Shown: positions 53,968 to 62,054 of the stretch, in pieces
Numbering within the stretch: position 1 is the first letter of the stretch
How the letters are laid out: every line of letters begins with the position of its first letter
Origin: Streptomyces sp. NBC_00162
GTDB lineage: Bacteria > Actinomycetota > Actinomycetes > Streptomycetales > Streptomycetaceae
Direction of reading: 5' to 3'
Length of the DNA stretch: 64,000 nucleotides
NCBI RefSeq assembly: GCF_024611995.1
Contig: NZ_CP102509.1
Location: forward strand, 5,394,001-5,458,000
Notes under the pieces: generated by a model
Databases searched by the model: none
What the model saw: only the letters and a program-made list of their open reading frames with translations
Told to the model about the DNA's origin: nothing
Translations under genes and position numbers: made by a program

Positions 53968-55041
53968 ATGATCACGCCCCGGCAGACCCAGCACCAGACC
54001 CAGCAGCAGCCCCGGCAGAAGACCCGGCAGCAGGCCCGGCAGACCAAGCCGCCCCAGTCGGCCCGGCACGCCCGCGCGCCCCGGCGCCAGCTCAACGTGG
54101 CCACGCGTCACCAGCTCACCGCGGCCGGCGTCCCCGACGGCACGATCACCTCCCGCACCCGCCCGGGCGGCCCCTGGCAGCGCTTACTGCCCCGGGTCTA
54201 CCTCCTCCAGACCGGGCCCCCGGACCACCGTCAACGCGCCCTCGCCGCCGTCCTGTACGCCGCCGAGCCCGCCGCCGACCCCCTGTCCGGCGACACGGCC
54301 GCCCTCACCGGCGGCGCCGCCCTCGCCCTCCTCGGCATCCGCGAGGCCGCATCCATGCCAGCCGACGTACTGATCCGCGCCCCGCGCCGACTCACCGGCA
54401 CCCCGGCGGTCCGCCCGCTCCCCACCTCGCGCTGGCCGCGCACCATCACGGTCTGCGGCATCCCCAGCACCCGCCCGGTCCGCGCGGCGGCGGACTTCGC
54501 CTCCCGCACCGAACACCCCGACCGGATCCGCTCGGTCCTCGCCCACGTCGTCCAGGCCGGCTGGTGCCACCCGCACGACCTGCACGCCGAACTCCGCGCG
54601 GCCCGCCTCCTGGCCCGCCCCGCGATCCGCGCGGCCGCGTCCGAACTCCTCGCCGGCGTCCGCTCGATCGCCGAGGCCCAGGCCCGCGACGTCCTCACCG
54701 CGACGGACCTCCCGACCCCCTTGTGGAACGCCCGCCTCTACACCCCGGACGGCACCTTCCTGGCCAGCCCGGACGCCTACTGGCCCGACGAGGGCGTCGC
54801 CCTGGAGATCGACTCGGCGGAGTACCACTACACGCGCGACGCCTGGCACGCCACCCTCCGCCGCCGCCTCCGCCTGGAGTCCCACGGCATCCTGGTGATC
54901 AGCGCCACCCCCTCGATACTCCGAGACACCCCAACGGAGGTCCTAGCAGCCCTCCGCACCTTCCTGACCCTGGCAGCCACCCGCCCCGCCCCACCCACAG
55001 CCCTGGCCCGCGGCCACCAACAACTCCCGCTGCCGTTCTGA
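53968..55041 (+). CDS. AbiEi/DUF559-like protein with a TTA codon
   Basis: A 357-residue protein. After a Gln/Arg-rich N-terminus (about residues 1-40) comes a winged-helix-like region (LNVATRHQLTAAGVPDGTITSRTRPGGPWQRLLPRVY), as in AbiEi-type antitoxins. The C-terminal ~90 residues (LASPDAYWPDEGVALEIDSAEYHY... RRRLRLESHGILVI) look like a DUF559/Vsr-type PD-(D/E)XK nuclease fold. Codon 73 (54184-54186) is TTA, so translation should depend on the developmental leucyl-tRNA BldA. It stands 35 bp ahead of vsr at the edge of the restriction island. Confidence 0.75.
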   Translation: MITPRQTQHQTQQQPRQKTRQQARQTKPPQSARHARAPRRQLNVATRHQLTAAGVPDGTITSRTRPGGPWQRLLPRVYLLQTGPPDHRQRALAAVLYAAEPAADPLSGDTAALTGGAALALLGIREAASMPADVLIRAPRRLTGTPAVRPLPTSRWPRTITVCGIPSTRPVRAAADFASRTEHPDRIRSVLAHVVQAGWCHPHDLHAELRAARLLARPAIRAAASELLAGVRSIAEAQARDVLTATDLPTPLWNARLYTPDGTFLASPDAYWPDEGVALEIDSAEYHYTRDAWHATLRRRLRLESHGILVISATPSILRDTPTEVLAALRTFLTLAATRPAPPTALARGHQQLPLPF

Positions 55042-55075
55042 GCGAGCCCGCGCTCGGCCGGTTCACAATGGTGGG

Positions 55076-55537
55076 GTGGAGAAACTGGCAACGACGGCCA
55101 CCGTGCGTACTCGAATGAGTCGCCAGAAGAGCCGCGACACCGGCGTGGAGGTGGCCTTGCGCAAGGCGCTGCACGCCAAGGGGGCTCGGTACCGGATCCA
55201 CCGGAAGCCGGTGAAGGGCGTGAGACGCGAGGCCGACATCGTGTTCGGGCCCGCACGCGTGGCGGTGTTCGTGGACGGCTGTTTCTGGCACGGCTGCCCC
55301 GTTCACGCCACGTGGCCGAAGAACAACGCCGAGTTCTGGCGCGCCAAGATCGAGGGGAATCGGCGTCGGGACTTGGACACGGACGCCCGGTTGGCCGAGG
55401 CCGGGTGGCTGGCCGTGCGCGTCTGGGAGCATGAGCGGGCGGACGAGGCGGCGGCGCGCGTGCTGGCCGTCGTCGCGAGTCGTCGCGCGAGTGGACGCCC
55501 CAAGAGGCGAGAGCAGGGATCCATCTCGAATATTTGA
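55076..55537 (+). CDS. vsr: Very-short-patch repair endonuclease (Vsr)
   Basis: A 153-residue Vsr endonuclease that nicks T-G mismatches arising from deamination of 5-methylcytosine. The catalytic D53 (READIVF) and the motif VFVDGCFWHGCPVH (residues 65-77, with W71 and H72) are intact, and MSRQKSRDTGVEVALRKAL is the usual N-terminus. It fits the two cytosine methyltransferases nearby. GTG 55076 lies 6 bp after CACAAT, possibly leaderless. The stop falls inside the inverted repeat and -35 of the following operon. Confidence 0.95.
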   Translation: MEKLATTATVRTRMSRQKSRDTGVEVALRKALHAKGARYRIHRKPVKGVRREADIVFGPARVAVFVDGCFWHGCPVHATWPKNNAEFWRAKIEGNRRRDLDTDARLAEAGWLAVRVWEHERADEAAARVLAVVASRRASGRPKRREQGSISNI

Positions 55538-55558
55538 CAGCATCCTCTTTGTCAAATA
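55531..55558 (+). promoter_or_regulatory. Inverted-repeat operator and candidate promoter of the HTH-GHKL operon
   Basis: TATTTGACA (55531-55539) and TGTCAAATA (55550-55558) form a perfect 9-bp inverted repeat with a 10-bp spacer. The left arm contains a consensus -35 TTGACA (55534-55539), and TAAGCC stands 17 bp on as a possible -10. The XRE domain of the downstream gene product is a natural candidate to bind here. Confidence 0.6.
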
Positions 55559-55617
55559 AGCCCTGTTAGGGTGATCGCGACGTACGCCGTGGCGAGCCGA
55601 ACAGCGGAGGGCGATGC

Positions 55618-57711
55618 ATGGAGCACCGAGGTGAGGATTTCGGCCCCTGGCTCGCGCGGCAGTTGAATCGGATGGACATGTCGCAATCCGACCTGGCAGC
55701 CCGACTCGGGTTGACCCGTGCGGCTGTTTCCGCCTGGGTGAACGGGCGAGCGGAGCCTCGGGAGGAGACCAAACGGTCGCTGGCCGAGGTGTTCGGCACC
55801 AACCCCGACCTCGTCGACAGTCGGACGAGCGACATATCGACGAATCGGCCGTTGCGGTGGCACCATCGCACGGCCCATGCCGACGGCGGGCGCGAGTACG
55901 GCAATGCTGCTGCCTTCGCCTTCGACGCGGACATGGCCGTATTGGCCAGGGAGGCCACCCAGAACGCGCTTGACGAGCGACTCGACGTCAACGCGCCGGT
56001 TCGAGTGCACTACACCCTGCACGAATTGACGGGCCGGCACCTGTCCGCGTTCCTGGCCGCACTCCAATGGGACGAGCTGCGCCCGCACTACGATCGGGCG
56101 GCCGCGGCGGAGCAGAAGGTGTCGAGGAGCCTGCGGGCCGCGTTGGACGAACTGGAGTCGAAGAACTCCCTGCTTCTGCTGCGGGTGGACGACTTCAACG
56201 CCAACGGGCTCACCGGACCGGAGTATCACGACGGTCGCTTCGCCGCCGTCGTCAGGCGCCAGCTCGACAGTCACAAACAGTCCGGAGGCCGTGCGGGCGG
56301 GTCCTACGGACTGGGCAAGGCAACGCTGTGGGCGGCCAGCCGTTTCGGTCTCGTCCTCATCAACTCCACACTCTCCGAGCAGCACGAGGGCAGGACCGAA
56401 CGACGCGTCATCGGACGTCTCGACCTGCCGTGGCGTCAGGTCGACGGCGAGGCCTTCGCGGGCCCGGCCTGGTTCGGCGAGCCGGATACGGACCCGGCGC
56501 ACAAGGACGTGTCGCGGTCGTGGTGGGCCGACGAGGAGACGGCGCGGAGTCTGCACCTCGAGCGGCACACCGGCGAACCCGGCACGTCGTTCCTGGTGGT
56601 CGGCGCCCACGACGCCTCGGGCGACGCCGAGGAGTTGCGTGACCTCCACGACAAAGTCGTGCGATCGCTGGCCGACGGCTTTTGGGCGGCGATGATCGGA
56701 GGCGCCGCAGCGGGCCCCCTGTTGGAGGCGCGCGTGTCCACGTTTCGCGACGGGGAAGTGGTCGTGCCCGAGGAGCGGGTCGATCCGTACTCCCGCCACC
56801 CTGCCTTGAGTCGCGCCCTCCAAGCCCACCTCGACGGCCACACGGTCGACAGCCTGACGTCGGAGGACCAGGTGGCGCGTGCCGAGGTGCCTCTGATCGT
56901 GACGCCTTTGAAGGGCAAGGGACGAGCGCGGGACAAGGGCCGGGAGCACCTGGCGGTCCTCCTGCTCACACCGGCGGCCGACGCGGACGAGCGACACAGC
57001 CGTGTGGTCTGCATGCGCGGCAACCGCATGACCATCACGGAGCATCGGCCGCGCGAACTGCCTCTGGGGACGATGCCGTTCCAGGCCGTGCTGCTGGCCG
57101 GCTACGCAACGGACCGGGACGGCGATGACGTGGCCCTGGCCGAGGAATTCCTGCGCGCCTCGGAGCCACCCGAGCACGACCGCTGGGACCGGACGGAGGA
57201 ACTCACCTCGCTCTACGAGCGGGGCGCCGTCAGCCGTCTGAAGGAGTTCCGCAGCGATGTCGACAAGGCCGTGCGTGCCTTGGTGGGCAGGCGTGAGACG
57301 AAGCGGGCAGGCGGCCCCGCGGCGCTGCGGGAGCTGCTCACCTGGGACGCGCACACTGGCCCTACACGGCGGACCCAGGGCTTTCCCACGGTTCGCGGAG
57401 TGATGGCACGCGTGGAGGAATCCGGTGCCTGGAGCGTGACCGTGGAGGTCAGGCTCCCCCTTGCCGAGGACCCGTGGCGATTGACGCCCGTCGCGAAGTT
57501 CGATGTGCGTTCGGGAGGCCGTCCGGTGGTGGCCTGGGCGGCCCTTGCAGCCGAGGAGGACTGCCGCGTGGAGAAGGGTGACCTCGTCGTCGAGCCCGGC
57601 GTGCGCAGGGCGGTCTTCCGCGGAGTGACGGATGCCGCCACGCACCCGGTGCGCAGCGGATACGCCCGACTCGTGGTGGAGGTCCAGAAGGCTCGCGGAG
57701 GTTCGGCGTGA
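55618..57711 (+). CDS. XRE-HTH fused to a MutL/MORC-like GHKL ATPase
   Basis: A 697-residue protein. Residues ~9-62 are an XRE/Cro helix-turn-helix (MSQSDLAARLGLTRAAVSAWVNG). Residues ~85-340 carry GHKL (HSP90/MutL) motifs: N-box E112-x-x-x-N116 (REATQNALDE), an Asp-containing motif II VDDFNANGLTG (191-200), and a glycine lid GGSYGLGKATLW (227-238). The remainder is unassigned. Such ATPases occur in predicted MutL/MORC-Z1-Dcm restriction systems. GGAGGG is 6 bp before the ATG, and the stop overlaps the next start (GTGA). The HTH fusion suggests sensing plus control of its own operon. Confidence 0.85.
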   Translation: MEHRGEDFGPWLARQLNRMDMSQSDLAARLGLTRAAVSAWVNGRAEPREETKRSLAEVFGTNPDLVDSRTSDISTNRPLRWHHRTAHADGGREYGNAAAFAFDADMAVLAREATQNALDERLDVNAPVRVHYTLHELTGRHLSAFLAALQWDELRPHYDRAAAAEQKVSRSLRAALDELESKNSLLLLRVDDFNANGLTGPEYHDGRFAAVVRRQLDSHKQSGGRAGGSYGLGKATLWAASRFGLVLINSTLSEQHEGRTERRVIGRLDLPWRQVDGEAFAGPAWFGEPDTDPAHKDVSRSWWADEETARSLHLERHTGEPGTSFLVVGAHDASGDAEELRDLHDKVVRSLADGFWAAMIGGAAAGPLLEARVSTFRDGEVVVPEERVDPYSRHPALSRALQAHLDGHTVDSLTSEDQVARAEVPLIVTPLKGKGRARDKGREHLAVLLLTPAADADERHSRVVCMRGNRMTITEHRPRELPLGTMPFQAVLLAGYATDRDGDDVALAEEFLRASEPPEHDRWDRTEELTSLYERGAVSRLKEFRSDVDKAVRALVGRRETKRAGGPAALRELLTWDAHTGPTRRTQGFPTVRGVMARVEESGAWSVTVEVRLPLAEDPWRLTPVAKFDVRSGGRPVVAWAALAAEEDCRVEKGDLVVEPGVRRAVFRGVTDAATHPVRSGYARLVVEVQKARGGSA

Positions 57712-58691
57712 CAGCGGTTTTTCCCTATCCGACGCTCTTCGGGGACGTGGAGCTGAGAGTCGTGTCCGTCTCGGTGGACAACCGGGAGCTCCCCTACTCG
57801 ATGATCTCCGCCTCCGATCGGGCGGTCGCCCTGCACCAGGCGGGGCGTGGCGCGTGGGATCGGGCCCGGCTTCGGCTCTCCGTGACCTTCCCGGAGGCGG
57901 AGCTCCGATCGGGGCCGTGGTCCGATGTGGTGTTTCTCGGCGTCCTTTCGGAGAAGGCGACCAACGCTCGTACGACCGCGGTGCTGTCCCGGGCGGCGGA
58001 CGGGACTATGCAGGGAACCATCGAGCTGGACAGCGTGGGGTACCTGCGGCGGGCCACGCTGGGTGTGTTGGTGGTCGCGACGGTGGAGGGCATGGCAGGC
58101 CGGCTGGTGGGGTCGGCCATCAATGACTGGTACGTCGATCTGGCGGCCTCGACACCTGCCAGGCAGCGCGAGATCGAGATCGTCGAGGTGGACTTCAAGG
58201 AGGGTGAGCACGATTGGCTTCGCCCCTACAAGGAGTCTGCCTGGATCGTCGAGACCACGGGTGACGTTCCTACCGTCTACCTCAACACCGGAGCCGTCGA
58301 GGGGTTGATGGAGGTGCTCGGGGGGTCGGGTGGCAGCCCGGCGGAGCGGATGCTGCGTGATCTTGCGGCCACTCAAATCGCTCAGGACGCCTGGACCGCG
58401 ATGTTCCATACGGCCATCAGCGATCTGGACGCGGACGAGGACGGAACTCCGATACTGCCGAAGGGGTGGCAGGAATCGGTGTTGCGGTCCATGCTCCCGG
58501 ACGTGCTGCCGGGCCGCCAACCGACCGACGCGCTCTATGAGATCGTCGACCGGCGGACCAAGGGCTACGGATGGGCGGAGATCCAGACCGGCGTGCAGTT
58601 CGCAGCCGGGAGGCGAAGCCGCGCGACGAGGAACCTGACCAATGCTGTGCGGTCCGTGCAGAACCTCGAAGGGGCCGGTGGTACGCGGTGA
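57708..58691 (+). CDS. Uncharacterised defence-island protein A
   Basis: A 327-residue protein that I cannot assign. The first ~190 residues are beta-rich (FPYPTLFGDVELRVVSVSVDNREL, RARLRLSVTFPEAEL, VGYLRRATLGVLVVATVEG) and the last ~130 helical. There is no obvious nuclease, ATPase or membrane signature. It is translationally coupled on both sides (GTGA overlaps with the GHKL ATPase gene and with protein B), so it is probably a subunit of the same complex, perhaps for DNA recognition or binding the ATPase. Confidence 0.85.
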   Translation: MTAVFPYPTLFGDVELRVVSVSVDNRELPYSMISASDRAVALHQAGRGAWDRARLRLSVTFPEAELRSGPWSDVVFLGVLSEKATNARTTAVLSRAADGTMQGTIELDSVGYLRRATLGVLVVATVEGMAGRLVGSAINDWYVDLAASTPARQREIEIVEVDFKEGEHDWLRPYKESAWIVETTGDVPTVYLNTGAVEGLMEVLGGSGGSPAERMLRDLAATQIAQDAWTAMFHTAISDLDADEDGTPILPKGWQESVLRSMLPDVLPGRQPTDALYEIVDRRTKGYGWAEIQTGVQFAAGRRSRATRNLTNAVRSVQNLEGAGGTR

Positions 58692-59638
58692 ATCGAGTTG
58701 ACGGCAGGGAACTCCCCTCGAGGTTGGGCTTGTTGGCGGATGTATCGGTGGCCAAGTATCTCGGTCGGGCTGTGCAGACCGGCCAGGAGCGACCGCCCCA
58801 GGTCGCGCTCCGAAGGGCGGCGGAGACGCTGGGCGGTGCGCACCGGTGGCGGACCGAACCGGTGCGTGTCCTGGTCGACGAGGCGATGCGACGTTTCGAG
58901 GACCATCGCACGGCTGCGGACGGCTGGTTCGCGCCCCGGCTACATGCCACCCTGCGCATGACGCGGGCCGAGGCCGCGGACGGCCGGCTGTGGAACTTCA
59001 TCGCGATGGTCGTCGCCCCCGACTACGTCGCTTGGCGGCATCGGGGATCCGATACGGCTGGCGGGCCGGGCGCGGCGACGGCCGCCCGCTTCTGCGGACC
59101 GCACTACACGCAGGCGTTCTCCCGACTTTGGTGGGCCGCGGAGTTGTTCCGCGACGGGCCGGACTACGGCTCGGTCGAGACCGCCTGCCGGGTGCAGGAC
59201 GTGTTGCAGACCACGATGCGCTTGGACGTCATCGATCACCGACCGACCGCGCAGGCGATCCTGAAGGTGCTGGAGAGGCAACTTGCCGCAGGCGTGTCTC
59301 GGCCCGGGGACCAGGTCAACGCGCTCTCCGCGGCTGTGAACGCCGCCGGCAGCACCCTGGTGTACGACGTGCTGGCACCGGACCGGCCGGCCGACACCGA
59401 TGCGCTCCAGGATTGGATCGACGAGGCGGAGGACGCGGCGGCGGCTCCCTGGGATCGGCTGCCGGAGGGCCCTGGGGACGGTGAGGTGAGCCGCGCCTCG
59501 GTCGATGCGCTGGTCCCGATTTTCGAGCAGTTGCTGGCCGAGGCTCCGCTGCGGGACCGCTCGGCGGGGAAGAAGAACGTTCCCGCGCCTCGGGTGCCGG
59601 CAGGGGTGAGCCTGACCAAGCCGTCGGACCGGCTCTGA
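58688..59638 (+). CDS. Uncharacterised defence-island protein B (DUF6339-like)
   Basis: A 316-residue protein. RLWNFIAMVVAPDYVAWRH and FCGPHYTQAFSRLWWAAELF recall DUF6339 proteins, which occur in predicted restriction/defence loci; the match is from memory. The N-terminal part is helical, the C-terminus Pro/Lys-rich. GTG 58688 overlaps the stop of protein A. It is the last gene of the plus-strand operon and is convergent with the first methyltransferase gene (22 bp between stops). No catalytic motif recognised. Confidence 0.82.
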   Translation: MNRVDGRELPSRLGLLADVSVAKYLGRAVQTGQERPPQVALRRAAETLGGAHRWRTEPVRVLVDEAMRRFEDHRTAADGWFAPRLHATLRMTRAEAADGRLWNFIAMVVAPDYVAWRHRGSDTAGGPGAATAARFCGPHYTQAFSRLWWAAELFRDGPDYGSVETACRVQDVLQTTMRLDVIDHRPTAQAILKVLERQLAAGVSRPGDQVNALSAAVNAAGSTLVYDVLAPDRPADTDALQDWIDEAEDAAAAPWDRLPEGPGDGEVSRASVDALVPIFEQLLAEAPLRDRSAGKKNVPAPRVPAGVSLTKPSDRL

Positions 59639-59660
59639 CGGGGCGGTCCGACGGCGCGGG

Positions 59661-60938
59661 TCAGCTGTGGCGGGCCAGGAAGGTGTGGATGGTCTCCGCC
59701 AGCGTCCTGCCGAGGCCGACGGGTACGGCATTGCCGATCTGCCGGGCGATCTCGATCTTGGTTCCGTACCACTTGAAGGTCTCGGGGAACCCCTGGATGA
59801 GGGCGGCCTCGTAGTGGGTGATCGGGCGATGCTCCGTCGGGTGCAGGTAGCGTCCCTTTTCGGGCTTGTAGAACTCCGTCCGGATCGTCACGGAGGGCGC
59901 GTTCTTCCGCATGCGGCCCATGACGTCGCCGGATCCCGAATTGTGGTTGTCCCAGCTCTCGGTGGAGAGATAGAACTCCTGCCCCTTCAGTCGGCCGTAG
60001 TCCTTCTCGGTGGAGAGCCGAATGCGGCCCGTCCGGTCGATGCGATAGCTGACCCCGCGGAGGTTCTTCCGGTTTCCGTTCTCGGGAATCGCCATGTACC
60101 GGGCGCGGGAAAGATCCTCCGGGTTTCGGCCGAAGTGGAGGTCCGTCGTGAGGTAGTGCCCGGGGACGGGGCCGGCGGAATCCGTCCCGTCGCGAGGATC
60201 GGGCATGCGCTCCAGGATCGGGCGCTTCGCGGAGACGTCGAAGACCTTTGAAACCGAAACCCAGCGCGGCAGGGCATGACCACCGGGAATCGAGTCGAAG
60301 AGGGCGTCCTGTGCGTCGGTCGACTCGTATCCGTTCTTGTGGTGCGTCGGTGCGGGGTGCCGCAACGGCTCGGCGAAGTCTTTGTGGGTGCAGATGACGA
60401 TGACCCGACGTCGGGCCTGCGGGACCCCGTAGTCGGCCGCGTTCATCACGGCGGGCACCACCGTGTAGTCGTGGAGCGGATGCCCGGGGGTCGCGGAAGC
60501 CGAAAGCAGTTCCGCGTACTGCGGGGACTTCAGGAAGCGGTCGACGTTCTCGATGACGAACACCTTGGGGTGGACCTTGGCCACCACACTCACGTACTCC
60601 TGCCAGAGTTCGTTGCGAGGGTCCGTCGGGTCCTCCTTGCCGAGACCGGAGAAGCCCTGGCAGGGAGGACCGCCCATGATCACGTCGACCTGGCCCTTGA
60701 AGGGGGTGGGATCGAACCTCGCGATGTCACCGGCAAAGACGTGAGCACCGCCGAAATTGGCCGCGTAGGTCGCCGCTGCAGCCCGGTCGAACTCGACGGC
60801 GGCGACCGAGGTGAACGGACTCGCCCCCGCCTCGGGGGTGTACCGGCCGAATCCCGAGGAGAAGCCTCCAGCCCCGGCGAACAGATCCATGACGCGGATC
60901 TGCCCAGGTTGAGACGGCTGGGGCTGCTTTCTGGTCAT
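59661..60938 (-). CDS. DNA (cytosine-5) methyltransferase, active type
   Basis: A 425-residue C5-methyltransferase that transfers a methyl group from SAM to cytosine in DNA. Motif I is VMDLFAGAGGFSSGF, motif IV GGPPCQGFS with catalytic C93, motif VI ENV (130-132), motif VIII QARRRVIVI and motif X IGNAVPVGLG; the stretch between VIII and IX is the target-recognition domain. ATG 60938 was chosen over a TTG 9 bp upstream. It lies 55 bp after the second methyltransferase gene. It should protect the host sites of this restriction system. Confidence 0.96.
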   Translation of the reverse strand: MTRKQPQPSQPGQIRVMDLFAGAGGFSSGFGRYTPEAGASPFTSVAAVEFDRAAAATYAANFGGAHVFAGDIARFDPTPFKGQVDVIMGGPPCQGFSGLGKEDPTDPRNELWQEYVSVVAKVHPKVFVIENVDRFLKSPQYAELLSASATPGHPLHDYTVVPAVMNAADYGVPQARRRVIVICTHKDFAEPLRHPAPTHHKNGYESTDAQDALFDSIPGGHALPRWVSVSKVFDVSAKRPILERMPDPRDGTDSAGPVPGHYLTTDLHFGRNPEDLSRARYMAIPENGNRKNLRGVSYRIDRTGRIRLSTEKDYGRLKGQEFYLSTESWDNHNSGSGDVMGRMRKNAPSVTIRTEFYKPEKGRYLHPTEHRPITHYEAALIQGFPETFKWYGTKIEIARQIGNAVPVGLGRTLAETIHTFLARHS

Positions 60939-60993
60939 GAGGGTCAAGTGTAGTCACCGAGCCACAGGCTCATTGCGCCCTTCTCCCGGTCGG

Positions 60994-61980
60994 TCAGGCT
61001 CGCAGCGCGGCAGCGATGGCCGTGCCCAGCACACGTCCGACCGGAGGCGGCGAGGCATGGCCCACCTGCCGGTACTTCGCGGTCTTGCGGCCCTCGATCT
61101 GCCACGAGGGAGGGAATCCCTGGAGCAGTGCGGCCTGGGCCACGGTCAGGGGCATCATGCCCGCCCGGCCGAGCGCCGGGTCCCAACGGAAGTCGGCGTC
61201 CGGGACGGCGTCCGCCACGGTCGCTCCATCGACCCCGATGCGGGCCCATGCGCGCTTTGACCCCGTCGGTCCGAGGTCCGCACCACCACGTTCCCAGGAA
61301 CCACCGACGAGGGTGGGTGCCGGCTGGTCGGCCTGCGCCGCCCACCTGCGCGCCTCGGCCCAGCCGCCGGCGGACATCGATTCCAGCAGCGCCTCACCGA
61401 CCGTCCTGTGCGGATCGGTCGTCGGAGTGGGCTCGACGAAGGCGTCGAGCACATCGGCCTTGAAGGCCACCAGAATTCCCTGACGACGGGTTTGCGGGAC
61501 ACCGAAATCAGCCGCATTCAAGACGAACCACGCATGCCGATAGCCCAGGTGTGACAGTTCCTCCGCGACGTACGAGCGAATCGCCTCGTAGGCCGGCTTC
61601 GTCACCAGGTCGGGCACGTTCTCGACGAGCAGTGCTCTGGGCTGCACCCCGTGGAGCAGCAGCATCGTGGCCCGGAGCAGTTCCAGTTCGGCCTCGCTGT
61701 CACGGCGGGCCACGGTGGCCGTCGCCTTTACCCGCGGCAGGCCCGCCGACAGCAGGTCCACGTCGTAGGTCTCGGTGTGCTCGGACGGGTCGAAGTCGAG
61801 CAGGTTCGTTTCGAGGACGTTCCAGGAAGCACGGTTGGCACGCAGGGTGCGGCATGCGACGTCGCGGTTGTCGAGCAGGAGGACGGGGTCGAAGCCGGAC
61901 TCCTCGAGGCCCAGGGCCAGTCCACCGGCGCCCGAGCAGATGTCCAGGGAACGAAGCCGTCCCGTTGTGCCTGCGTTCAT
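60994..61980 (-). CDS. C5-methyltransferase-like protein lacking the catalytic cysteine
   Basis: A 328-residue homologue of DNA cytosine methyltransferases. Motif I (SLDICSGAGGLALGLEESGF), motif VI (LLVENVPDLV), motif VIII (GVPQTRRQGILVAF) and a motif X-like VGHASPPPVGRVLG are present. At motif IV, where PCQ is expected, it reads SAGLPRVKATATV, so R83 replaces the catalytic Cys. It should still bind SAM and possibly DNA but not methylate by the normal mechanism. It may be a specificity or regulatory partner of the active enzyme next to it. Confidence 0.9.
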   Translation of the reverse strand: MNAGTTGRLRSLDICSGAGGLALGLEESGFDPVLLLDNRDVACRTLRANRASWNVLETNLLDFDPSEHTETYDVDLLSAGLPRVKATATVARRDSEAELELLRATMLLLHGVQPRALLVENVPDLVTKPAYEAIRSYVAEELSHLGYRHAWFVLNAADFGVPQTRRQGILVAFKADVLDAFVEPTPTTDPHRTVGEALLESMSAGGWAEARRWAAQADQPAPTLVGGSWERGGADLGPTGSKRAWARIGVDGATVADAVPDADFRWDPALGRAGMMPLTVAQAALLQGFPPSWQIEGRKTAKYRQVGHASPPPVGRVLGTAIAAALRA

Positions 61981-62003
61981 GCCGCCCCCGGAGTCCCAGT
62001 GGG

Positions 62004-62040
62004 GGTGGCGGCGAGACGGGTTGCCCGCCTCGCCGCCACC
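62004..62040 (-). terminator. Hairpin between the Z1 and methyltransferase-like genes
   Basis: GGTGGCGGCGAG pairs with CTCGCCGCCACC, then an A/C mismatch and CGGG/CCCG around TTG. It lies 15 bp past the Z1 stop, so the methyltransferase pair may be partly insulated. Confidence 0.7.
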
Positions 62041-62054
62041 GCCTTACCAGGAGA

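Noticed and set aside
53100..54104. Long minus-strand open frame opposite the GNAT gene
   Set aside because: It is an antisense shadow common in high-GC DNA. The plus-strand GNAT motifs and ribosome site are convincing, and its translation has no domain.
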